64,000 bases of DNA from Butyrivibrio hungatei DSM 14810 (lineage in GTDB: Bacteria > Bacillota > Clostridia > Lachnospirales > Lachnospiraceae). The DNA lies in contig NZ_FRDH01000004.1 in assembly GCF_900143205.1 (NCBI RefSeq), positions 399,319-463,318 of the forward strand, given 5' to 3'. Positions 1 to 8,348 of this stretch are shown in pieces (positions within the stretch are counted from its first letter, which is position 1; each line of letters begins with the position of its first letter). The translations under genes were made by a program, and so were the position numbers. The notes beneath the pieces are model-generated. The model was not told the DNA's origin. It saw only the letters and a program-made list of their open reading frames with translations, and did not search any database.

Positions 1-225
1 ATCTGCGAATCTGACTCCAAAGTTCTTCATTTCGATCAAGGTGTCATCGATGCCCTTAATCTTACAGAAGGCACATACTCCTATCAGGAACTCATCTCCA
101 AACTCGACACCTACCTAACCTCCGGCAAAGAAGATGAGCGCCTGAAGGAAATATGTGGCAACTGCAACTGGTATCCAGTCAGTGCCTGCTGGAAAAACAT
201 CAAAACTAGAAAATACATATTATAA
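1..225 (+). CDS. DUF1284-like protein, C-terminal fragment
   Basis: The first 74 codons of the window are open and end at TAA; the 5' part lies outside. The tail carries CGNCNW followed by a further Cys and Trp, and the preceding segment reads like the D.KV..LD..V...L.L..G..YS..EL motif pattern of DUF1284, a small cysteine-rich family of unknown function that may bind a metal. Assignment is from remembered family pattern only. Codon use is rich in C-ending codons (CTC, ATC, GAC, TAC), unlike most genes further on. A hairpin terminator follows. Confidence 0.6.
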   Translation: MCESDSKVLHFDQGVIDALNLTEGTYSYQELISKLDTYLTSGKEDERLKEICGNCNWYPVSACWKNIKTRKYIL

Positions 226-262
226 AAACAATTATTTAAAAAACATTTTCAAACGAAAAAGA

Positions 263-315
263 ACCGCCTCTGTCTTACTTAAATGACAAGTAAACATTGG
301 CGGTTTTATTCTTTT
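263..315 (+). terminator. Probable intrinsic terminator after the DUF1284 fragment
   Basis: ACCGCC (263-268) pairs with GGCGGT (299-304), with an inner TACTT/AAGTA stem, and is followed by a T-rich run. The rest of the gap up to the palindrome at 474 is AT-rich and shows no gene. Confidence 0.55.
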
Positions 316-473
316 ATACTATTTATTTTTTATCACTCAACAATAGCAGTTATTTAATTAGTTATTTAGACTAAGACATCCTTTTTTTCTATTTACAGTA
401 TCATCTTAGCTAATCTAAGCATTTTCTTTATTAATAATTATTACTTTATCAGAAAGATTATCATCCCAGAACA

Positions 474-657
474 GTAAGATAAGTGAAAAGTCATATTCTA
501 TGCTGGTTTTGGGAGTGTGAAGTTTTGGATTTGCACGATTTCAAAAAACGCTCTATTAAATACGTTTTAGCAGCATTTGAAGCGTTTTTTGATGAGGGCA
601 AAACAAAGCTTCACACCCCAAAATCTCAACGACAATGAAACCTTTCACTTATCTTAC
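474..657. repeat. Palindromic repeat, short copy of the giant-hairpin family
   Basis: An imperfect inverted repeat of 184 bp. Arms pair in blocks: 474-488 with 643-657 (15 bp perfect), 507-522 with 609-623 (one bulge at 514), and 541-552 with 581-592 (12 bp perfect), leaving a 28-nt apical loop. Between the last two blocks sit unpaired segments 528-540 and 593-608. Both are nearly identical to the equivalent internal loop of the giant copy at 39203-39940, including the shared string TTGATGAGGGCAAAACAAA (588-606). It lies about 23 bp beyond the end of the leftward isomerase gene, so it could also act as that operon's terminator, although no clean U-tract is seen in that direction. It may be a mobile palindrome or a structured RNA; no known class is recognised. 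Confidence 0.8.
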
Positions 658-680
658 GTCCGGTATCACAACCTTCCGGG

Positions 681-2102
681 TTATCTACAAACAACCTCTA
701 CCGGGATGCCAAGGATTTTGGCTACCTTAAGGATGGTGTCAGCGTGGCGTCCAACTGCAGCTGCCATGTGGTGTGTTGGGCCAGCTTCACTCCAGCGATT
801 TACAAATTCACGAGCACTGATAGAGAACTTTGTGCGCATGTTTGTGTCTCCAAAAGTAAAGATAGGACCTGGCTGATTTTCACCTTCAGCTACGATAAAT
901 TTGAAGTTTCCATCCTTGTCCTGTGTGATAGCAAGGTATGTGATATCACCTGTAGGAGGGTAGAACTGTGTGAGATATCCACCACCAACTTTGCCGTGGA
1001 ATACCTTGACTATCTTCATTGTTGGCTTGTGAGCAAGAGAGATGTCAGCATCACCTGATCCTGAATGACCGATTATGCAGATATCTTCGTTGAAGTCGAT
1101 TGAGTACATCTCTGAGAGCTGACCTGTTCCAGCGATTGTCTTAAGGATAGACATTGCCATAGCGACCTTCATGTCACCCTCTACAGCACAAGCTGTTCCC
1201 TGCTTGATGAGCATTGAGAATGCAGGGATAAGCATTGAATCAAGAACTCCTGCCTGACCCTGAGCTTTTCCAGCATAGTGAGAAGCTACAAGGGCGATAT
1301 CCTCGTCCTTTACCCACTGCTCAAAGGCAAGTACATACTTGGCCATTTCCCAAACTTCTTCGATAGAACCGCCGCCTTCAATCTCGAAGGTATCAAGGAT
1401 ATCCTGAGCTTTTGCTCTGATAGCAGCTTCATCAGTGATGTTATCAGCGATGCACCACATATCCTCCCAGTCAAACTGCTTGGTGTAAAGACCCATTCTG
1501 TTGTAGAGATTAGTCTCATCAATGTAAAGATCCATCATTCCAGGGTATGGACGACCAATCTGGGCGATGTTTGTCTGACGGAATCTTCTTCTTACCTGTG
1601 CAGCTTTGCACCAGTCTTCAATTTCACTGGCAACGCCTTCATCGCCGCCTTCAACAACGCCTGTTATAACAGCATGTCTTTTTCCGGCTCTCTCAAGGTC
1701 TGCTACGGCTTCACCTACAGCACCGCAGGCATAGAGCTCGCCAAGCCATGTAGCGATATCTGTGTTTTCATAATCTGGAGCAAGCTTTTTCTGAACGTTA
1801 ATAACTACAACAGGAACATCAAGGTCTCTGATAGCTGGGAGAACGTTGTAGGAAGTTGCGTATGTGAGCATCTGAAGGAAAACGAGGTCAACGTCAGCGG
1901 CTCTGAACTTGTCACCAGCTGCCATAGCCTGTTCCTTAGTTGTAACAAGGCCTCCATCAATGATCTCTACTGTATCTGGAAGAGTTTTTTTAAAAGCGTC
2001 GTACTGAGCGTTAAACTCAGGTACTAACTGTGGAAACTGTGGGAGATATGCACCAAGTGCGATTGAAAATACCCCAACTTTAGCTTTTGTATTTACTAAC
2101 AT
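681..2102 (-). CDS. L-fucose/L-arabinose isomerase-like protein, likely aldose-ketose isomerase of the rhamnose operon
   Basis: A 473-residue protein of the L-fucose/L-arabinose isomerase-like superfamily, which interconverts aldoses and ketoses using a divalent metal. Supporting features are the N-terminal Rossmann-like sugar-isomerase fold pattern (KVGVFSIALGAYLPQFP), the acidic/His-rich central region and the late HSGSGDADISLAHKP stretch. It is the last gene of an operon with rhamnulokinase and rhamnulose-1-phosphate aldolase, so it may convert L-rhamnose to L-rhamnulose. It does not resemble classical RhaA, so the rhamnose role is inferred from position only. The start ATG follows a weak AAGGACT-like ribosome site, 36 bp after rhaB. 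Confidence 0.72.
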   Translation of the reverse strand: MLVNTKAKVGVFSIALGAYLPQFPQLVPEFNAQYDAFKKTLPDTVEIIDGGLVTTKEQAMAAGDKFRAADVDLVFLQMLTYATSYNVLPAIRDLDVPVVVINVQKKLAPDYENTDIATWLGELYACGAVGEAVADLERAGKRHAVITGVVEGGDEGVASEIEDWCKAAQVRRRFRQTNIAQIGRPYPGMMDLYIDETNLYNRMGLYTKQFDWEDMWCIADNITDEAAIRAKAQDILDTFEIEGGGSIEEVWEMAKYVLAFEQWVKDEDIALVASHYAGKAQGQAGVLDSMLIPAFSMLIKQGTACAVEGDMKVAMAMSILKTIAGTGQLSEMYSIDFNEDICIIGHSGSGDADISLAHKPTMKIVKVFHGKVGGGYLTQFYPPTGDITYLAITQDKDGNFKFIVAEGENQPGPIFTFGDTNMRTKFSISAREFVNRWSEAGPTHHMAAAVGRHADTILKVAKILGIPVEVVCR

Positions 2103-2138
2103 AAGTAGTCCTTTCTTCCGTTCTAGACGGAAATGATT

Positions 2139-3572
2139 TTATTTAAATGTCTTTACCCCAAAAGAATCAAATACACAGGATCTGAAAGCTTTAAGATCCT
2201 TGAATTCACCAGCTGCGATCATCTGTGCTCCGAGATTACCGATAGCAGTAGCTTCTCCTGGACCAGCAAGAACTGTCTTGCCAGTTGTTTCGGCAGTTAA
2301 TTCATTGAGCCACTTGGCATTTGATCCTCCGCCAACAATGTTGATGGCATCAAAATGCTTGTCGGTTAACTGCTCAATCTCGATAGCAGCGTTTTTGTAG
2401 CATTCAGCAAGAGATCTGTATATGACTCTTGCAATCTGCCAAGGGGTTTCTGGAACTTCAAGATTTTTTTCCCAGCACGCATCCTTTATCTCTCTGATCA
2501 TGGACTCAGGGGCAAGGAATCTTAAATCGTTGGCATCAACCAGAGAATCGATTGTTTCAAAAGAAGCTTTTTCACACAGGTGAGCAAAGCTAAAGTCTTC
2601 ATCACTTCCTCTTCCTGCAAACTGATAGCCATCCTCTAATTCTTTTTTTACAGATTGGATCATCCAAAGGCCCATGATGTTTTTAAGGAAGCGGTAGCGG
2701 TGATCATAGCCGCCTTCATTTGTGAAATTAGCTTTCTCTGCATCAGAGGTTGTATTTGCTTTTAAGAGCTCACATCCCATAAGCGACCAGGTTCCGGAAG
2801 AGATATAAAGCACGTCCTCTGAATTTGAAGGAACGCTCATTACAGCTGAACCTGTATCGTGGGTTGCCGGCATAACAACTTTTGTGTCAAAACCTACCTG
2901 ATTTTTGATGGCAGGAAGGAGACCACCTACAAACGTGCCAGGCATATTAAGGGAATCAAAGAGCTTTTTAGGAAAGCCTAGCTTTTCAATAAGTTCATAG
3001 TCCCATTCGTTTGTTTCAGGATCTACAAGCTGAGTAGTAGAAGCGTTAGTGTATTCCTGAAGCATATTGCCTGTAAGAAGATAGTGCAGGTAATCAGGCA
3101 CCATCAAAAGAGTCTTGGCTTTATCAAGAACTTCAGGCTCCTGTAGCTTCATAGCCATGAGCTGATAAATAGTATTGAATATGGCTTTCTGGATTCCGGT
3201 CCTTCTATAGAGCTCATTTTGAGGGATGATCTTATATACTTCTTCATCCATCTTTTCAGTTCTTGAGTCTCTGTAGGCGTAGCATGGACCGAGCTTTTGG
3301 CCATTCTCATCAAGAAGAACGTAGTCAACGCCCCAGGTATCTATACCCATTGATACAGGAATCTTGCCAAGCTCACTGCATTTTTTCATGCCCTTTACAA
3401 CTTCGTTAAAGAGTCTTTCTGTATCCCAAACGCGGTGACCATCCTTTAGGTCATTTTCATTTGAGAAACGGTAGATCTCTTCTAAAACGATCTTGCCGTT
3501 TTCCATATGTGAGAGGATATGACGGCCAGAAGAAGCACCAATATCAACAGCCAGATAATAACTTTTTTCCAT
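2139..3572 (-). CDS. rhaB: Rhamnulokinase
   Basis: A FGGY-family sugar kinase (477 aa, family-typical) that phosphorylates L-rhamnulose at O1 with ATP in the cytoplasm. Visible motifs are the N-terminal phosphate loop DIGASSGRH (about residues 10-18), the substrate segment GIDTWGVDYVLLDENG (about 100-115), ATHDTGSAV, the ADP-binding SSGTWSLMG, and C-terminal VGGGSNAKWLNELTA followed by GPGEATAIGN. A GGAGG ribosome site stands 9 bp before ATG. It sits between aldolase and isomerase genes with gaps of 24 and 36 bp, so all three should be co-transcribed. The TWG...T.H.TGSA pattern and the context favour rhamnulokinase over fuculokinase or xylulokinase. Confidence 0.92.
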   Translation of the reverse strand: MEKSYYLAVDIGASSGRHILSHMENGKIVLEEIYRFSNENDLKDGHRVWDTERLFNEVVKGMKKCSELGKIPVSMGIDTWGVDYVLLDENGQKLGPCYAYRDSRTEKMDEEVYKIIPQNELYRRTGIQKAIFNTIYQLMAMKLQEPEVLDKAKTLLMVPDYLHYLLTGNMLQEYTNASTTQLVDPETNEWDYELIEKLGFPKKLFDSLNMPGTFVGGLLPAIKNQVGFDTKVVMPATHDTGSAVMSVPSNSEDVLYISSGTWSLMGCELLKANTTSDAEKANFTNEGGYDHRYRFLKNIMGLWMIQSVKKELEDGYQFAGRGSDEDFSFAHLCEKASFETIDSLVDANDLRFLAPESMIREIKDACWEKNLEVPETPWQIARVIYRSLAECYKNAAIEIEQLTDKHFDAINIVGGGSNAKWLNELTAETTGKTVLAGPGEATAIGNLGAQMIAAGEFKDLKAFRSCVFDSFGVKTFK

Positions 3573-3596
3573 TATTATTTGTCCTCCTGAAAAGTA

Positions 3597-4472
3597 TTAG
3601 TCCTGTGGCATCTCGCCAATCTTGAAGGTATGTCTCTCATAAAGGAACTTCTCGTTGATGTTTACTCCAAATGGAGCGTTGAGTTCTCTGAACTGCTCAG
3701 GAGTTATTGTATTAATCTTTGTATCTGTCATTGATCTGACCTTTACTAAAATCTCAGCTGCTTTTTCAACTGTGTGCATGAGACCGAATGTGAGGTCAAA
3801 GTCATAGCCGCAGCAGAATGCACCGTGGTGAGCCCAAACTGCGACATCCTTGGTCTTCATGATCTCTGATGTAGCATCACCGATCAGTTTGCCGCCGCAG
3901 AGCATCCAAGGCACAATTCCGATTCCCTCAGGAAATACGATAGGGCACTCAGTTGCCATCTCATAGATTTCTCTTGTGAATACTCTTTCATCAAGTGGAA
4001 GAACGTAGGTAAGAGCTACTGTATTAGTAGGGTGGCAGTGATATACTACGCGGATGTTCTCGTCCCTATTCTTTAATACTTCAAGATTTGCAAGGTGAGT
4101 TGGAAGCTCAGATGTTGGGCGTCCGCCATTTACAAGGCCCCAAACCTTTTTGAATCTGTTACCTTCCTCGTTGAGCTGAATGATACAAACGTTAGCTGCA
4201 GGATCAAGCTCAATGTTTCTGAAATACTTGCCTGAACCACTTACCATAAAGAATTCGCCAGCAAGACCTGGGAAAGCAGATTCATCGTTTTTTTGCCAGC
4301 CGATTTCCTGCCAGTCTCCAGAAAAATCAAAGTCATCCTTTAAAAGATCGATTTCTTCAGCTTTTAAACGATAGCTTAAATTTCCACCGTTTCTTTCATG
4401 CCAGCCCTGATTAAAGCCGTCCATTGCCATTCTTGCATAGCCCTTTAAGAGCTCAGAATCTAAAACCTTCAT
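3597..4472 (-). CDS. rhaD: Rhamnulose-1-phosphate aldolase
   Basis: A class II (zinc) aldolase of the AraD/FucA family that cleaves L-rhamnulose 1-phosphate to dihydroxyacetone phosphate and L-lactaldehyde. The protein (291 aa) has the N-terminal WHERNGGNLSYR segment, the phosphate-binding VSGSGKYFRN, the zinc-ligand pair in YHCHPTN (about residue 143) and the late WAHHGAFCCG. It is the first gene of the leftward rhamnose operon, with GGAG 7 bp before ATG. The promoter must lie in the 135-bp gap shared with the divergent AraC gene. Length and the long insert around residues 40-60 match RhaD better than the shorter FucA. Confidence 0.92.
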   Translation of the reverse strand: MKVLDSELLKGYARMAMDGFNQGWHERNGGNLSYRLKAEEIDLLKDDFDFSGDWQEIGWQKNDESAFPGLAGEFFMVSGSGKYFRNIELDPAANVCIIQLNEEGNRFKKVWGLVNGGRPTSELPTHLANLEVLKNRDENIRVVYHCHPTNTVALTYVLPLDERVFTREIYEMATECPIVFPEGIGIVPWMLCGGKLIGDATSEIMKTKDVAVWAHHGAFCCGYDFDLTFGLMHTVEKAAEILVKVRSMTDTKINTITPEQFRELNAPFGVNINEKFLYERHTFKIGEMPQD

Positions 4473-4607
4473 ACTTTTTCTCCTATTTATTTCATTAGAT
4501 ATTTCTTTTGAATATAGGGATATTGTAAAGTGTCTTAATTTGCAGTTATAGGTCCCTATTTGAGAAAATTTACGTCCTTGTTTGCGAAACTATGATAGAA
4601 TTGGAAC
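4473..4607. promoter_or_regulatory. Divergent promoter region between rhaD and the AraC regulator
   Basis: This 135-bp AT-rich gap must hold both promoters. An inverted pair ATAGGGA (4514-4520) and TCCCTAT (4553-4559) is separated by 32 bp and could be a regulator site. For the AraC gene, TTTACG (4569-4574) and TATGAT (4591-4596) with a 16-bp spacer is the best promoter fit; it would start RNA only a few bases before the ATG. Confidence 0.45.
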
Positions 4608-5582
4608 ATGGATAAGAAATTACTTAAACAACTTTCTTTAATTACAGATGAGGAAAAAGAGATACTGGCTGGAAGTCAGGATATCAATAGAAGCCTTTAT
4701 TACAAGAGCGAAGGTTCTATGTCCAGACAAAATGAGGTAGACGCGTCACTTCTTCTGGCAAGGGGCAAACTCATTGATATAAGGCCTCATACCAGGTTCA
4801 TCCATTTCCCTGAGCACACCCATAACTTCGTTGAATTTGTATATATGTGCAGTGGCTCGACCAAGCACATCATAGATGGTCAGCGTCTTACTTTGCATGA
4901 AGGGGATCTTCTTTTTATGAACCAGCATGCAAGGCAGGAGATACTCCCTGCGGATAAAGATGATATCGCAGTCAATTTTATCATATTACCTCAATTTTTT
5001 GACTCCATCTTAAATAAGCTTGAGGGCACCTCCAGTGCGCTTTTAGACTTTATCATCAGCTGTCTTACAGACAAGGATATGGGCGGTAATTACCTGTATT
5101 TTGATGTGGCCAGTGTAATTCCTATTCAGAATCTTATGGAAAATTTGATCTGGATCATGCTCACAGGTCCAAATAACAGGAGGACCTTGAGCCAGTCTAC
5201 TATGGAACTCTTATTCCTGAATCTTTTGGACTATACAGACAGGATCCAGGTTTCGGGAAGCTCCTATGAGCAGAACCTTATGATTCAGCTGCTTAATTAC
5301 ATGGAGACCGAGTACAAGGAGGCTTCATTATCTGATTTTGCTGAGAGAAATCATGTTGACATTTACACCATGAGTCGTATGATCAAGAGAAATACCGGCA
5401 AAAACTTTAAGGAGCTTTTAATAGAAAAGAAACTAAGTCAGGCATGTTACCTATTAAAGAACACGAGCCTTGCGGTGACGGATATTGCATATTCTATTGG
5501 ATATGAGAACACAAGCTATTTTCACAGGGCTTTTAGGGCACTGTACCACATGAGTCCAAGAGACTATAGATTAAATACATGA
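4608..5582 (+). CDS. AraC-family transcriptional regulator, probable rhamnose regulator
   Basis: A 324-residue regulator. Residues about 60-130 form an N-terminal cupin sugar-sensing domain (HTHNFVEFVYM..G......IDG....L..GDLLFMN). The C-terminal 100 residues are two helix-turn-helix units, with NHVDIYTMSRMIKRNTGKNF and the family-defining end VTDIAYSIGYENTSYFHRAF. Divergence from rhaD suggests it activates the rhamnose operon. No convincing ribosome site precedes ATG (only TTGGAAC), and the best -10 is about 12 bp upstream, so the message may be nearly leaderless. A downstream Met at about codon 38 is possible but would cut into the N-terminal region. nudC follows after 13 bp and may be co-transcribed. 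Confidence 0.85.
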   Translation: MDKKLLKQLSLITDEEKEILAGSQDINRSLYYKSEGSMSRQNEVDASLLLARGKLIDIRPHTRFIHFPEHTHNFVEFVYMCSGSTKHIIDGQRLTLHEGDLLFMNQHARQEILPADKDDIAVNFIILPQFFDSILNKLEGTSSALLDFIISCLTDKDMGGNYLYFDVASVIPIQNLMENLIWIMLTGPNNRRTLSQSTMELLFLNLLDYTDRIQVSGSSYEQNLMIQLLNYMETEYKEASLSDFAERNHVDIYTMSRMIKRNTGKNFKELLIEKKLSQACYLLKNTSLAVTDIAYSIGYENTSYFHRAFRALYHMSPRDYRLNT

Positions 5583-5595
5583 CAGGAGATTAGTT

Positions 5596-6483
5596 ATGCT
5601 TCAGGATATCAGACCATATCACTTATACAACGAATTTAGACCAGGTAAAAGAGCTACTGACCAAGATCTTGTACTTATATATAACGATGTAGCAAAAGGA
5701 AAAGAGGTACTTGCATTACTTAATGCAGATACTAAATGCATTTCTTTTCCAAAGGTAAAAGACTTTGAGGCCATAGATAGAGACAAACTGATATATCTGT
5801 TCAATGTGGCTGATGAGGATTTTTACTTATACCTTCAGAAGGAAGAAGGAGAGGTCAAGGCTTCTGGCTTTTCTTTTTATAACATGAAGGATATAAGGAC
5901 AGAGTATCTTTTACCAAAGCACTATGTATATGCTGTATTCACAGCCTTTCAGCTTGACGAGTGGTACAAGGTTACTGCCTTTTGTGGAAAGTGCGGATGT
6001 AAAAACGAGTTTCATCAGAAGGAACGGGCAAGGATCTGTCCAAAATGCGGAAACATCATTTATCCAAGGATAAATCCGGCTGTGATCATAGGAGTTACGG
6101 ATAAAGAAAGTAATAAGATAGTTCTGACTAAGTACAGAAGAGGTTTTGCGTTAAATGCCCTTGTAGCAGGCTTTACTGAGATAGGTGAGACTTTGGAAGA
6201 GACTGTTAAGCGTGAAGTAATGGAAGAAATAGGTCTTGAGGTTACAAATGTAAGATACTATAAGTCGCAGCCCTGGGGCATTGCCAGTGACATACTGGTT
6301 GGATTTTACTGCGATGTTACAGGCAACAAGACTATTACAATGGATGAGTCTGAGCTTAAATACGCAGAGTGGGTCAGCCCTTGTGATATTGAACTTCAGC
6401 CTCTTGAATACAGCCTTACCAATGAAATGATGACTCTTTTCAAGGAAAAGGGGTACGAAGGTACGATTATTAAAAAAGTATAA
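5596..6483 (+). CDS. nudC: NAD(+)/NADH pyrophosphatase, Nudix family
   Basis: A 295-residue NudC-type hydrolase that splits NAD(H) to NMN(H) and AMP, and in some bacteria removes NAD caps from RNA. A zinc ribbon is formed by C130, C133, C148 and C151, followed directly by the Nudix domain with the box spanning residues 192-214 (G, E, RE, EE and G all in place). The NADH-pyrophosphatase signature after the box, usually SQPWPFP.S, reads SQPWGIASD here, so substrate preference may differ from E. coli NudC. GACAGGAG precedes ATG by 8 bp. It starts 13 bp after the AraC gene. Confidence 0.88.
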   Translation: MLQDIRPYHLYNEFRPGKRATDQDLVLIYNDVAKGKEVLALLNADTKCISFPKVKDFEAIDRDKLIYLFNVADEDFYLYLQKEEGEVKASGFSFYNMKDIRTEYLLPKHYVYAVFTAFQLDEWYKVTAFCGKCGCKNEFHQKERARICPKCGNIIYPRINPAVIIGVTDKESNKIVLTKYRRGFALNALVAGFTEIGETLEETVKREVMEEIGLEVTNVRYYKSQPWGIASDILVGFYCDVTGNKTITMDESELKYAEWVSPCDIELQPLEYSLTNEMMTLFKEKGYEGTIIKKV

Positions 6484-6568
6484 CCAAAAAGTTCACACAA
6501 AAATATATGATATAATGTAAATAGTTTCACGAAGTATTGCATGGAGTTTATCTCGTAGGAGGAAAACT

Positions 6569-8302
6569 ATGAGAGAAGAATTCTTTGATACACAAGTGTG
6601 CGGTTCACTTCCAACAAATTTGCCAGGCGGCTTTTTTGTCTATGAGGTTGAAGGAGACGAACATATCGTCTTTGCAGATTTTAATGTCATAGATCTTTTT
6701 GGGTGCAATACTTTTGAAGAATTTATCGAGTATACCGGCGGCTCTTTTACAGGAATGGTCCTGGATGAAGACCTACAGAAGATAGAGACTCTTATCAAGG
6801 CTCAGACTATCTTTGGTGAAAAGAGACATGACTACGTAAGATACAGAATCAAGACAAAAACAGGAGACGTTAGATTCATTGAAGACTTTGGACACCTTCT
6901 TCATTCTATCAATGGAAAGAGCTACTTTTTCGTTTTTATAGTAGACGTTGATCAGAACGAATTCTTTAACAATAGTAGAAATTCTTTTGCTGAGGCTGAG
7001 CTTTTGTCTAGAAATAAGGAGACTGATAAGCTCACCGGTCTATTTACCATGTCCTTCTTTTACCATATTGTTCAGAATATGCTGACTTCACCAGAGGGAA
7101 GGAGAAAAGACGTATCCTTTATCTATTTTGATATTCCAAATTTCAAACTTTATAATGAGCGCCTAGGATTTAAGATGGGCGATGAACTGTTATGCGATCT
7201 TGCAAAAAAAATTAAGGATACCTTTACCGGAGCTACTGTTGCCAGATTTTCAGATGACCACTTTATGGTTTGCGCTACAGGAAGCAGAGATGAGATACTT
7301 TCAAAGGTTGAATTAGTATTTAAAAAGATGCTTCTTGCTGAGGATGTTAACAAGAAGGTAAGGATCAAGGCGGGAATATATTTCCTTGATGATGTCAGGG
7401 CGGAAGTTGGGCTTGCCTGTGACCATGCTAGACTTGCCTGCAACAGCATAAAGGGAAGACATGACCTTTATTACTGTGTATACGACGACATTTTAAGAGA
7501 AAAATTAAGAAAGCAGCAGTATGTAGTTGATCACATCGAAGAAGCGATACAGAAGGAATATATAAAGGTCTTTTATCAGCCGGTCATAAGAGTTAAGTCT
7601 GGTGAGATCTGCGGATATGAAGCGCTTGTAAGGTGGATGGATCCAAACATTGGAATGTTAAATCCTGGAGATTTCATTGAAACTTTAGAGCAGTTTCATT
7701 TGATACATCTTGTAGATACCTTTGTTATGAAGAAGGTCTGCGAGGATTACAAGAAGCTTAAAGAAGCTGGAGAGTGCATTGTTCCTGTTTCTATCAATGT
7801 TTCTAGACTTGATTTTGAGATATGCGATGTTTTTGAAGCTCTTGAACAAGCTCGTATTCCATGTGAAATGCCTAGAAATATGCTGGATATAGAGATCACA
7901 GAGAGTGCATTCAACGATAATTCAGGACTTGTTAAGAATGAGTGTAAGAGAATAAGAGATAAGGGATATCATATCTGGATAGATGATTTTGGAAGTGGCT
8001 ATTCATCACTTAATACCATAGCAGACTATGAGTTTGATGTATTAAAGCTTGATCTGGTGTTCCTTAGAAACTATGACAATAGCCCAAGAACCGGTCAGCT
8101 CATGAACTTTATCTTTAAAGGTGCGGTGGCCCTTGGAGTATCTCCTCTATGCGAGGGCGTTGAAACAGAGGAACACTACGAGTTCCTTAAAAGATCTGGA
8201 TGCGAAAGAGCACAGGGATTTTACTTTGGAAAGCCGATGATCATGGATGAGACCAGAGCTTTTACCAAACAAAAGGGTATAACCTGGGAAAAAATTGGAT
8301 AA
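6569..8302 (+). CDS. PAS-like / degenerate GGDEF / EAL protein, likely cyclic-di-GMP phosphodiesterase
   Basis: A 577-residue cytosolic signalling protein. Residues about 15-130 resemble a PAS sensor, about 150-300 are GGDEF-like, and about 320-570 are EAL. The GGDEF signature is replaced by RFSDDHFMV, so cyclase activity is unlikely. The EAL domain keeps its catalytic motifs: YEALVRW, SINVSRLDF, DIEITESAF, IDDFGSGYSSL, LKLDLVF, CEGVETEEH and QGFYFGKPM. The expected activity is hydrolysis of c-di-GMP to pGpG, with the dead GGDEF possibly a GTP sensor. GGAGG lies 7 bp before ATG, and a good -10 TATAAT is at 6511-6516. A terminator follows. Confidence 0.9.
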   Translation: MREEFFDTQVCGSLPTNLPGGFFVYEVEGDEHIVFADFNVIDLFGCNTFEEFIEYTGGSFTGMVLDEDLQKIETLIKAQTIFGEKRHDYVRYRIKTKTGDVRFIEDFGHLLHSINGKSYFFVFIVDVDQNEFFNNSRNSFAEAELLSRNKETDKLTGLFTMSFFYHIVQNMLTSPEGRRKDVSFIYFDIPNFKLYNERLGFKMGDELLCDLAKKIKDTFTGATVARFSDDHFMVCATGSRDEILSKVELVFKKMLLAEDVNKKVRIKAGIYFLDDVRAEVGLACDHARLACNSIKGRHDLYYCVYDDILREKLRKQQYVVDHIEEAIQKEYIKVFYQPVIRVKSGEICGYEALVRWMDPNIGMLNPGDFIETLEQFHLIHLVDTFVMKKVCEDYKKLKEAGECIVPVSINVSRLDFEICDVFEALEQARIPCEMPRNMLDIEITESAFNDNSGLVKNECKRIRDKGYHIWIDDFGSGYSSLNTIADYEFDVLKLDLVFLRNYDNSPRTGQLMNFIFKGAVALGVSPLCEGVETEEHYEFLKRSGCERAQGFYFGKPMIMDETRAFTKQKGITWEKIG

Positions 8303-8319
8303 AACTAAGCAAAATAAAA

Positions 8320-8348
8320 GGACATGGCCGTTGGTCATGTCCATATTT
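8320..8348. terminator. Bidirectional intrinsic terminator
   Basis: GGACATG (8320-8326) pairs with CATGTCC (8336-8342), flanked by an A-run on the left and ATTTTT on the right, serving the two convergent genes. Confidence 0.75.

Noticed and set aside
577-876. 99-codon plus-strand frame starting inside the short palindrome
   Set aside because: It runs through the hairpin arm and into antisense of the isomerase gene; no ribosome site.
1278-2027. Long open frame on the plus strand opposite the isomerase gene
   Set aside because: It is a shadow of the strongly conserved minus-strand isomerase; no ribosome site and no recognisable domain.
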